Below, one piece after another: positions 53,648 to 61,043 of a stretch of 61,043 nucleotides of DNA. Where the stretch lies: NCBI GenBank assembly GCA_041159865.1, contig JBEAXK010000073.1:1-61043 (forward strand). Direction: 5' to 3'. Within the stretch, counting starts at the first letter, position 1, and each line of letters starts with the position of its first letter. A model generated the notes under the pieces. The model was not told where the DNA came from. It did not search any database and saw only the letters and a program-made list of their open reading frames with translations. The position numbers were made by a program, and so were the translations under genes. This stretch comes from BJGN01 sp041159865 (GTDB lineage: Bacteria > Bacteroidota > Bacteroidia > Chitinophagales > Saprospiraceae).

Positions 53648-55765
53648 TCATTTGCCTTTTTTCAAAAGTGCATTGATATTTTTAATCTCCTCATTTAATT
53701 GTTGAAAAGATTTGGCATACCGGCTTTCCCAAGCTGCTATTTTATCTGTTTCTTTCTTTGATGCGAGGTATAAAAAGCCGGGAAGCATCCAAGAAGCATA
53801 ACCGCTGTAAGGATCAGAAGAAGCATATAAAGATTTATACCAAGCCCCATAATCCATTCCTTTTTCGTCAATAAATGCTCTTTCCAACCATTTAATTCTA
53901 GAATTAATAGCTAATAAGGAGGCTGTATTTAAAGATTTCAAAAGTGCCTCGTCTCTTAGTTTGTGAAATAAGATACCATTTTTAGTTATTTCATCGGTAA
54001 TTAATTTGAGATTTGCAACTGAATAACTGGGAGAAAATTTCCGGATTTCTTTTTGCACATTATCCAAGTGGATATTTAAATCTTTTCCATATTGTGCAGG
54101 ATCAAGCGGAAGAATATTTGCATTAGCAAGACGTAAAGCCATTACACCCATAAGTCTCGTTATGGTAACACCTGAGACTAAACCTGGGTCTCCAAATTTC
54201 ATATACCAGTGAAAATTGTCATAACCGGAATGGTACATGGATGGGCCTCCCATGCCGGCACTTAGGGAAGGAATGCCAATATGTGCATAAAAAGGAAGAT
54301 GGTCAGAACCTCCACCCAGATTTCCAATTGGAGGTGTCACAGGATTACCATTCGCGGTCATCCATTTTTCATAAATGGTCTCTTTTAAATCTCCATAAGG
54401 AATAGATTTAGTTGCTTCTAAAATCAATGACTTTAAAGAAGGAGAAGATGAGCTTCCAAATGAAAGTCCAGAACAAGCACCATCGGCATTAAAATAAGCA
54501 ACCGCATTTTTTGACAATTCTGCTCTATATTGTTCCACCCATTCTGTGGATCCCAGAATACCATGTTCTTCTGCATCCCAATGGGCTATTTTTATAGATC
54601 TTTTAGGTTTCATTCCTTTTTTTGCCATATCACCTAATATTTCAGATAGGGTCAAAAGCATTGCTGTTCCACTATTAGGATCTGATGCGCCAAATTCCCA
54701 GGCATCATAATGACAACCTAAAATAATCCAGTCATCTGGAAAATCAGAACCTTGAAGAGTACCTATTACATCCTCAATTCTCACTATTCCTTTGGGTTGT
54801 TCCACCATAAGCCTAATTTTTAAATCGGCACCACCCTCTAAACGATAGGTAAAGGGAAGTCCCCCTTGCCATGCTTCTGGCACTGGCTTACCTTTCATTA
54901 ATTTTAAGATTTCCTGGGCTGATTCATAACCAATAGGCGTAGTTGGAATGGTATGAAGATCTTTGACATCTTCAGGATTTAATCGGTTTACTGAAATATT
55001 GCCTGTCAAAGGCAAGGCAGGTTCAAAAGGAGTAAGTGCATCGCCGGTATAATCAAGGGTTAATAAAGAACCTCTCTGTATGGTACTTGGGCTGTAAAAA
55101 GTTCCTTCAGGATAAACCAATCCTCGCATATAACCGGAATCTTCCGGATCTGTAAATATGATACAACCCAAAGCCCCGTTAGCTTCTGCATATTTTGTTT
55201 TATACCCTCTAAAATTCCCCCCATATCTGGCAAGAACAATTTTCCCTTTCACGGAGATTCCCAATGATGCCAGTTTTTCAAAATCCTCTTTGGTACCATA
55301 ATTTACATAAACGACTTCGGCCGTAACATCCCCATTTCCAGAAAATGAATTCCACCCATGATTGATATTTGTATCTGAAGAAAATTTATCGTCCAATTCA
55401 ATATTTTCTTTAACATTTAGAGGTTTTCGATACGGAAGTACAATTTCCAGGGAAACTTCACCTGCATGTAAGGGCAGATAAATATCATAAGGAGGTCTTT
55501 CCACTTGAAGCCCAGCATCGAGCATCGTTTTCGAGATATAATCAGCTACCCTCTTATTGGCTGCAGTTCCAGCAAGATGAGGCTCCTTGGTTAAGGCTTC
55601 TAAATGTTTTTTAAACACCTCCGTTTTAGGCATATTAATGATGAGGGATTCCATTTCTTTCTGGAAGTCCACAGATTTACCTGAAAAACCTGTAAAAGAT
55701 TGCGCTCTTGAATAAATACTGATGATAAGAAAGAAAAAAGTCATGGACCATTTAAAAATACGCAT
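53648..55765 (-). CDS. M28 family peptidase, glutamate carboxypeptidase II-like
   Basis: The 705-residue protein has a signal peptide, a protease-associated (PA) domain at about 125-280 (GKIVLARYGGNFRGYKTKYAEANGALG), a zinc peptidase core with HYDAWEFGASDPNSG, HWDAEEHGILGS and YFNADG, a catalytic stretch GGGSDHLPF and SMYHSGYDNFHW, and a C-terminal helical dimerisation domain. This architecture matches human GCPII and TFR-related peptidases. It cleaves C-terminal residues from peptides outside the cytoplasm. Confidence 0.93.
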   Translation of the reverse strand: MRIFKWSMTFFFLIISIYSRAQSFTGFSGKSVDFQKEMESLIINMPKTEVFKKHLEALTKEPHLAGTAANKRVADYISKTMLDAGLQVERPPYDIYLPLHAGEVSLEIVLPYRKPLNVKENIELDDKFSSDTNINHGWNSFSGNGDVTAEVVYVNYGTKEDFEKLASLGISVKGKIVLARYGGNFRGYKTKYAEANGALGCIIFTDPEDSGYMRGLVYPEGTFYSPSTIQRGSLLTLDYTGDALTPFEPALPLTGNISVNRLNPEDVKDLHTIPTTPIGYESAQEILKLMKGKPVPEAWQGGLPFTYRLEGGADLKIRLMVEQPKGIVRIEDVIGTLQGSDFPDDWIILGCHYDAWEFGASDPNSGTAMLLTLSEILGDMAKKGMKPKRSIKIAHWDAEEHGILGSTEWVEQYRAELSKNAVAYFNADGACSGLSFGSSSSPSLKSLILEATKSIPYGDLKETIYEKWMTANGNPVTPPIGNLGGGSDHLPFYAHIGIPSLSAGMGGPSMYHSGYDNFHWYMKFGDPGLVSGVTITRLMGVMALRLANANILPLDPAQYGKDLNIHLDNVQKEIRKFSPSYSVANLKLITDEITKNGILFHKLRDEALLKSLNTASLLAINSRIKWLERAFIDEKGMDYGAWYKSLYASSDPYSGYASWMLPGFLYLASKKETDKIAAWESRYAKSFQQLNEEIKNINALLKKGK

Positions 55766-55896
55766 TATTTATTATTTTAGAAGGTGTAAGAACAGGTTGG
55801 TAAAATAATGGTTTTTAAAACATTGCCCAAATAAATTGTATGAATTCCTTTTTTCATTGTAATTTTATTCAAATATCACTTTCTAAGTCCTTCATT

Positions 55897-56946
55897 ATGA
55901 AAACAACTACCCTGATCGTTTCACTTATTTTTATTTTAAGTATTTCCTGTTCAAAACAAAAAGAAAACAATGTTGAACCTAACCTACAGTCTTATTTTCA
56001 GTTGACCAGTGAAGGTATACAAACAGGAGGCATTCAACTTATTCCCTTAATTGAAGGAAAAGATACTTTTAGCTTGTGGACAAAAAGAATCGGTTATAAT
56101 CCGAAAATCAAGGTACTTTTATTGAACGGTGGACCAGGTGCAACCCATGAATATTTTGAATGTTTTGAAAATTTTCTTCCTAAAGAAGGGATAGAATTTA
56201 TTTATTATGACCAATTAGGTACCGGCCATTCCTCCAATCCAAAAGACACCTCCTACTGGGATTTGGCCAGATATGTAGAAGAAGTTGAAACGGTGAGAAA
56301 AGCCTTGAAACTCGATAAAGACAATTTTTATTTACTGGGTCACTCATGGGGGGGCATTTTAGCCATGGAATATGCTGTGAAATACAAACAAAATTTAAAA
56401 GGACTCATTATTTCTAATATGATGGCCTCTTGTCCTGCCTACGATAAATATGCCGAAGAGGTTTTGGCGCCACAATTAGACCCTCAGGTTTTAGCAGAGA
56501 TAAGAGCCTTAGAGGCAGCGAATGATTTTGGAAATCCACGCTATATGGAAATTTTAATACCCAATTTTTATGAAAAACACGTTTGTCGCATTCCTGCTCA
56601 GGAATGGCCAGAGCCCATGTCCAGATCTTTAAATCAAACAAATCAATCCCTTTATGTGACCATGCAAGGACCGAGTGAGTTTGGTTTGTCTGGAAAACTG
56701 GAACAGTGGAACAGAATGGATGACTTAAAACATATCAAAGTACCAACCTTAGTTATTGGTGCTACGCATGACACTATGGATCCAGCTTATATGGAAAAAA
56801 TGGCCGGTAATATGGAAAATGGAAGTTTTCTACTTTGTCCAAATGGTAGTCACATGTGTATGTATGATGATCAGGAAAGGTATATGTATGGTCTTGTTAA
56901 ATTTTTAAAAGCAAGTAATGAAGGCCAATTAAAAATAACCTTTTAA
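55897..56946 (+). CDS. Lipoprotein proline iminopeptidase-family hydrolase
   Basis: A 349-residue S33 alpha/beta hydrolase with a lipoprotein signal peptide ending in LSISC. The oxyanion motif LNGGPGATHEYF, nucleophile GHSWGGILAMEYA, and the Asp and His in HDTMDP and GSHMCMYDD are all visible. It should remove N-terminal proline or act on related peptides in the periplasm. The ATG at 55897 is chosen because it gives a compact signal peptide. It lies next to the M28 peptidase, divergent from it. Confidence 0.9.
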   Translation: MKTTTLIVSLIFILSISCSKQKENNVEPNLQSYFQLTSEGIQTGGIQLIPLIEGKDTFSLWTKRIGYNPKIKVLLLNGGPGATHEYFECFENFLPKEGIEFIYYDQLGTGHSSNPKDTSYWDLARYVEEVETVRKALKLDKDNFYLLGHSWGGILAMEYAVKYKQNLKGLIISNMMASCPAYDKYAEEVLAPQLDPQVLAEIRALEAANDFGNPRYMEILIPNFYEKHVCRIPAQEWPEPMSRSLNQTNQSLYVTMQGPSEFGLSGKLEQWNRMDDLKHIKVPTLVIGATHDTMDPAYMEKMAGNMENGSFLLCPNGSHMCMYDDQERYMYGLVKFLKASNEGQLKITF

Positions 56947-56959
56947 TTCTTTAAATGTT

Positions 56960-57895
56960 ATGAAAAAATCAATTTTTTCCTTTCTTATTTTAATTCTTTT
57001 AACTCCGTCATTTTCAAAGGCTCAAATTTTAAATAAATTAAAAAGTAAGGTTCAACAAGCTATTGAAAGAAAAATTGAGCAGAAAGTAGAGGAAAAAGTA
57101 GAAAAAGAGATTGATAAAGCTGCAGGAAAAGCGGTTGATAATGCCTGGGAGACTGTATTCGGAGTTGATTCTTCCAATGGTCAAAGTTCTGGTATTGATA
57201 CAAATAAATTGAGGCAATTGAACACTGCATTTTTTCAGGCTAATATCCCAATTGAAAATCAGTATAGTTTTGATGTAAAAACATCCCTGGAAATGAAATT
57301 TATCCCCAAGTCGGGGAAAATAGAGCCTCCTACCCTAATGGAAATGTATTTTAAACAGGGGGCAAAATATATGGGTTCTACCATAAAGCAAGATCAAGCT
57401 AAAAATCAGGGAGAAATGATGTTCATGATTGCTGATTATCAAAATAAAGCTTTGATCGTTTTAATGGGTGACAATGAGCAAAAATATCGCACCGTAATGT
57501 CCATGGATCCAGCCATTTATAACCAGTCGAACCAGGTAAATCCGACAGAGGCACCTGTAGATTGGAATAATGTAACAGAGTGGAGAGGATATAAAAAATT
57601 GGGTAAAAGAACCATTTTGGGATATTCCTGTGATGGTTATACAATTACCAATGAAATAGGTAAATCAGAAGTATGGGTTACAAGAGATGAAGTATTTAGT
57701 ATGGAAAACTTTTTTAACTCGTCAAATATGGGCATAAAGTCAAAATTTCCTTCTGAAATGCCTTATGGTATGTTGGTTGAAATGCAATCTGAAGACTTAA
57801 AAACAGGAGACAAATCGATAATAACCTTAAAGGAAGTTAAAAAAGGAATCAATCAGGTTTATAAAATGAGTGATTTTCCGAAATTTGGAGATTAA
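56960..57895 (+). CDS. DUF4412 domain protein
   Basis: The 311-residue product has a signal peptide (FLILILLTPSFSKAQ), a charged coiled-coil-like stretch (VQQAIERKIEQKVEEKVEKEIDKAAGKAV), and a C-terminal DUF4412 domain (MYFKQGAKYMGSTI, GKRTILGYSCDGYTITNEIGKSEVWVT). DUF4412 proteins are exported and of unknown role. It follows the S33 hydrolase by 13 bases and is probably co-transcribed. Confidence 0.85.
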   Translation: MKKSIFSFLILILLTPSFSKAQILNKLKSKVQQAIERKIEQKVEEKVEKEIDKAAGKAVDNAWETVFGVDSSNGQSSGIDTNKLRQLNTAFFQANIPIENQYSFDVKTSLEMKFIPKSGKIEPPTLMEMYFKQGAKYMGSTIKQDQAKNQGEMMFMIADYQNKALIVLMGDNEQKYRTVMSMDPAIYNQSNQVNPTEAPVDWNNVTEWRGYKKLGKRTILGYSCDGYTITNEIGKSEVWVTRDEVFSMENFFNSSNMGIKSKFPSEMPYGMLVEMQSEDLKTGDKSIITLKEVKKGINQVYKMSDFPKFGD

Positions 57896-57906
57896 TAAGG
57901 AAAATA

Positions 57907-58521
57907 TTAGGAAAGTGCTATAGCAACTAATTCTGTCTTACTGTTTATTTCAAGTTTACGATAAATACGTTGGAGGTGATAGCGAACACCGTCTATGGAA
58001 AGATTGGTATTATAGGCAATAACTTTATAGGAATGCCCCTCACATACTTGTTTCACAATTTGATTTTCTTTTGGGGTTAATACATTTTCTCTCTCAAAAA
58101 TTGATTTTGCTCTAATGCTATTAATAATATATGGAAGCACAGAGTTAGAAACATAATTGCCTGTGGAAATCAAACTATGTAAACCACTTTTCAGTTCATT
58201 TAATGTATCACTTTTAAGACAGAAACCGTCTGCTCCCATCTTTAATGTTTCAAAAGAACGGTTGGCATATTCCAAAGGTGTAACTACTAAAATTTTAACA
58301 GTGGAAAATTTCTCTTTTAATGAATGATATGGGTTATTTTGAATATCATAAACAGGAAGTAATTGCGTAATAATAATATCAACTCCAGCAGGCGGTTTTT
58401 TAAAAAAAGAGAGTAGATCATTATGTTTAGATACTACATAGAAAGAATTATCACCGACTATAAAGTCAGTAATTCTATCCAATAAGTTATTATCCTCATC
58501 TATTAAAGAGATTTTATTCAT
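57907..58521 (-). CDS. LuxR-type response regulator with degenerate receiver
   Basis: The 204-residue protein has a receiver-like domain at about 1-120 and a LuxR/NarL-type helix-turn-helix at about 140-200 (LTPKENQIVKQVCEGHSYKVIAYNTNLSIDGVRYHLQRIYRKL). The acidic pair near residue 8 is kept, but where the phospho-acceptor Asp should stand the sequence reads DIIITQLLP, with T52 and Q53 and no Asp. It may therefore respond without phosphorylation. It overlaps the upstream membrane AraC-type gene by 8 bases. Confidence 0.9.
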   Translation of the reverse strand: MNKISLIDEDNNLLDRITDFIVGDNSFYVVSKHNDLLSFFKKPPAGVDIIITQLLPVYDIQNNPYHSLKEKFSTVKILVVTPLEYANRSFETLKMGADGFCLKSDTLNELKSGLHSLISTGNYVSNSVLPYIINSIRAKSIFERENVLTPKENQIVKQVCEGHSYKVIAYNTNLSIDGVRYHLQRIYRKLEINSKTELVAIALS

Positions 58522-59650
58522 TACTTTTGAAAGATTTAATACTGGAATTCATAATTCTCCTGAAAATTTCTTCCAAACGCACCTCACTTTTAAATCCGGC
58601 TAACCTCGCCAAATCTGCTATGGTATGATTTTCTAAGTAATTGATCTTTAGTTTTTCAACAACAAAAGTTATCCTTAAAAAATTTAAATAGTCGTTGAAA
58701 CTTATTTCATTGTATTCATGTAAGAAATATATGATTTCCAGTTCGTCAATCTCAACTTCTTTACTTAACTGGGCAAGATTAAAATTTTTGTTCAAATAAG
58801 AATCAGCATGGCGTTCCCATAAAATTAGTTTATGATTAATTTTTGAAGAATCAAACAGATAGTTCCGTTCATCTTTATCAATGGCATCAACAGTTGGTTT
58901 AAAAATTTTCTTACTGATGGGAATACCTAAAGAAATTAAAGGAAACTTATATATCAGGTAAGCAAAAAAAAGTAATAAAACCTGATTAAAAACTATAAAA
59001 ATAGGATTAATGGACGATTGTTCTACGACAGTAAAAAAGGCATTACAGAATATAAAAAACTTAAATAAAGCATTTAAGGTAAATACCAACAATATATTAG
59101 TTAACCATTTATAAAGGTCTTCTTTTGATTTTTCTACGAATCCTTTTCTTTTAAAATCACTTAATAACCGCCTGGATAAAAAAATGACTAAGAAAAATAA
59201 AAATATTTTAAATAAATAATTCAAACTAAATAGTTTTAATATGAAACTATCCTTTATTTGAAACGGATAAATATTCAATAGTGTAATATCTACATTCAAT
59301 GGCGCTATAACAACGGACAAATAAATGGTTAAAATCGTTGTGCAAAATAAAATTAGATAAGATATAAGAAATTCCCCTTTTGAAATTCTATTACCTAAGA
59401 CGGAGTGAATATAAAAATAGAACCACAATAGATAAGTTTGAAAGAACATATGAAAAATACATCCAAGAACATAGAATTTATCAATATCAAATTCGAATAA
59501 AAACCGGACTAACGGACCGAATGAAAAAGAAATAAAAAAAATACCCAAATAATTACCCGAAGCGGATGTCTTGATGTTTTTGACAATGAGCCATAACCCT
59601 ATAAAAAAATAGATTAAGAAAAAAGGGAGACTTAAATAAAATAATTCCAT
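58514..59650 (-). CDS. Seven-TM protein with C-terminal AraC-type DNA-binding domain
   Basis: The 378-residue protein has about seven hydrophobic spans between residues 1 and 240, then a soluble C-terminal part of about 110 residues with two helix-turn-helix segments (NLAQLSKEVEIDELEIIYFLHEYNEISFNDYLNFLR and IADLARLAGFKSEVRLEEIFRR) of AraC type. Membrane-integrated AraC-like regulators of this kind occur in Bacteroidota and probably sense a ligand through the membrane part. Its stop overlaps the LuxR-type gene, so the two probably act together. Confidence 0.85.
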   Translation of the reverse strand: MELFYLSLPFFLIYFFIGLWLIVKNIKTSASGNYLGIFFISFSFGPLVRFLFEFDIDKFYVLGCIFHMFFQTYLLWFYFYIHSVLGNRISKGEFLISYLILFCTTILTIYLSVVIAPLNVDITLLNIYPFQIKDSFILKLFSLNYLFKIFLFFLVIFLSRRLLSDFKRKGFVEKSKEDLYKWLTNILLVFTLNALFKFFIFCNAFFTVVEQSSINPIFIVFNQVLLLFFAYLIYKFPLISLGIPISKKIFKPTVDAIDKDERNYLFDSSKINHKLILWERHADSYLNKNFNLAQLSKEVEIDELEIIYFLHEYNEISFNDYLNFLRITFVVEKLKINYLENHTIADLARLAGFKSEVRLEEIFRRIMNSSIKSFKSNE

Positions 59651-59959
59651 TAGCTAATCATTAAAAAAAACGAGTTCAACTTTTGATACTATGTGTTATT
59701 GTTTTATCCCCCTAATTATCAGACATTTAATTAAGTTGAATACAAAACTAAATAAAATTCTGATAAATTTGCATTAATATTCATCGACCGTATTTGACTA
59801 TATTTACCGAAGTTGATGTATTGTGTGGTCCCTCCAATAAAAACCTGTTTTATAACAGTCCATCGAGGACTTCAAAAAATAAGCAGAATGTCTCGTTCAT
59901 GTTCTTAATCCCCGATTTTAATATTTGTCTATTTCAGGAATTCCCATGATATCCTGAAA
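59651..59959. other. AT-rich gap next to IS remnant
   Basis: No gene or clear signal is seen here. A TGTGTGGTCCCTCCAATAAA stretch near 59822 could be the outer end of the decayed insertion sequence that follows, because its transposase reads toward it, but the opposite end was not found. Confidence 0.3.
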
Positions 59960-60653
59960 AGCTACCTTTAACCTCGTCCTGTTATTTTTTCAGCTGATAG
60001 CCAATATACTTTGAAAGCTTTTAACATGTCCATTTTCCTACAGCATATCAGGGTCAGTGAAAACATGATTCAACTTGTTTTCTTTGAAAAATGGCATAAT
60101 CTACTGGCGGTTAATTGCTTACCGTTATCGTTTCTTTAGCCTACAGCTATTTCTTGCGCCTTTATATTTTCTGATTGTAGGTATTACGTTATCACATTTT
60201 CCCAGCATGCTTTCTCCTGAATGGCCTTCAGGGCATAGCCTATATCCCATGAAACTGCATATCATGAGAAAATATCCAATAAGTCAGTACGAAAGCCTAT
60301 ATGCGTGTCCCATGTATCCAAAAGTATTTAATGTCCATTTCAATCATTCGAAACGGTTCTTTAGGATCTACCCTGCCATAGGTCATAAAATTACGCCCGG
60401 TTATCTTCCTTGGATTCTACAAGAGCATGTGAAAAAACATGAGTCCGTAAACCTTATTATAGCAGATATAAAAACCAATCAATTGAAGATTTCTTGTAAG
60501 CATTAAATATTCACTGGGCAAATCATTATTCAGTTTAATGGCAACAATCTTTTCCAACAAAACTTTATTATCCATTTCCCTAACCTCAGAGTTGACTATA
60601 TCTTTCCAGCGCGTTTTTTTAGTACCTTGTTGTCCTACCTTTTGTCCACTCAA
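59960..60653 (-). pseudogene. Decayed IS3-family transposase, copy 1
   Basis: Reading the minus strand from 60653, an open frame MSGQKVGQQGTKKTRW leads into YNKVYGLM, then after a stop continues as KITGRNFMTYGRVDPKEPF and IEMDIKYFWIHGTR, the start of an IS3-type DDE integrase core. Further pieces (AFVLT, a YALKAIQEKACWENVI match, RNDNGKQLTAS, FFKENKLNHVFTDP and ENGHVKS) are recovered only by crossing several stops and frameshifts. It is clearly a dead copy of the element whose other copy begins at 60671 in the opposite direction. Confidence 0.8.
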
Positions 60654-61043
60654 AGGTTAAACTTCACTAAAGTGACCTTAATGCCCTATCGCTTTTCTTC
60701 TTTACAGAGCTATTTAATGCCTATGCCTATCGCTTTCGTAATCTACGTCCTTATATAAAAGGGGCTGAAACACATGGGACGCGTAAATATGCCTTTGTGC
60801 TGACTATATTGGATACATTCACACGCTATGTGCTTTCATGGAATGTAGGTTATTCCATGAAAGCCATCCAGGTAAAGGCATGTTGGGAAGAGGTTATTGC
60901 AGAATATCTACAACCCGCCAATATAAAGGCACAAGACATATCTGTAGAGATAAGAAACGATAATGGAAAACAATTTAGCGCTCAATTAATATCTGATTTT
61001 TTCAAGGAAAACCAACTAAAGCATGTTTTCACCCATCCCTACA
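60030..61043. repeat. Inverted pair of homologous transposase segments
   Basis: The minus strand of about 60044-60315 and the plus strand of about 60773-61043 encode the same transposase region and share runs such as ACATGGGAC and a stretch around ACGATAA. The arms are about 270 bases each, separated by about 460 bases, facing away from each other. Copy 1 is more decayed than copy 2. Confidence 0.75.
60671..61043 (+). pseudogene. IS3-family transposase fragment, copy 2, cut by window end
   Basis: An open frame runs from 60671 to the window edge. From about 60773 it encodes the DDE core HGTRKYAFVLTILDTFTR, GYSMKAIQVKACWEEVI, YLQPANIKAQDI, RNDNGKQFSAQLI and FFKENQLKHVFTHPY. It lacks the N-terminal half seen in copy 1, since only about 100 unrelated bases separate it from that copy, so it is 5'-truncated. 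The 3' end lies beyond this window. Confidence 0.8.

Noticed and set aside
60075..60506. Plus-strand reading frame of 143 codons
   Set aside because: It is antisense to the decayed transposase copy 1, whose minus-strand translation matches the other copy; the plus frame shows no domain.

Overview
The window is a 61 kb AT-rich chromosomal stretch from a member of the Bacteroidota. The evidence is a FecI/FecR/TonB-dependent receptor locus, a large putative porin, a secreted metalloprotease with a type IX secretion C-terminal domain, LytS/LytTR two-component genes, DUF1573, DUF4412 and DUF5683 type proteins, many lipoproteins, and promoters of the TTTG-N19/20-TAnnTTTG type found by eye upstream of several genes. 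No rRNA, tRNA, CRISPR array or prophage was seen. The order or genus cannot be fixed from sequence alone; the gene set would fit Saprospirales, Cytophagales or Chitinophagales.

Layout. Positions 1-6.0 kb hold a three-repeat lipoprotein and, divergently, an ECF sigma factor, a small metallopeptidase-like lipoprotein, a FecR anti-sigma factor and its TonB-dependent receptor. 6-9.97 kb carry an LpxH-type phosphoesterase, an AraC regulator and an MFS transporter. 10-20.6 kb are mostly housekeeping: porin, FabI, RecN, fumarase, superoxide dismutase, an RGG-type RNA-binding protein and penicillin-binding protein 1C. 20.6-23.9 kb contain the most interesting locus: a LytTR response regulator, a 46-residue peptide gene with a double-glycine leader and its own promoter, a strong hairpin, and a soluble TPR histidine kinase; an apparent small RNA lies beyond the kinase.

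24-31.5 kb carry an FAD oxidoreductase, a DoxX-like protein, a membrane metallophosphoesterase, LepA and lipoproteins. They also hold a 370-base gap with a folded leader that hides the start of a 31-residue hydrophobic peptide. 31.6-38 kb is one long leftward gene string: radical SAM enzyme, PLP decarboxylase, secreted M43 protease, methyltransferase, DUF4177-like protein and an exported superoxide dismutase. 38-46.4 kb run mostly rightward: SppA, ParA/ParB, DUF5683, aldo/keto reductase, a RdgB pyrophosphatase unit and SecG, with IlvE opposing. 46.4-57.9 kb hold a fused glycosyltransferase, RecR, a serine hydrolase, a DUF1573 protein, a fused E1 alpha/beta 2-oxoacid dehydrogenase, an M28 peptidase and an S33 peptidase.

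The right end has an atypical LuxR-type regulator lacking its phospho-acceptor Asp, overlapped by a 7-TM protein with an AraC-type tail. It then runs into two decayed IS3-family transposase copies facing each other, the second cut by the window edge.
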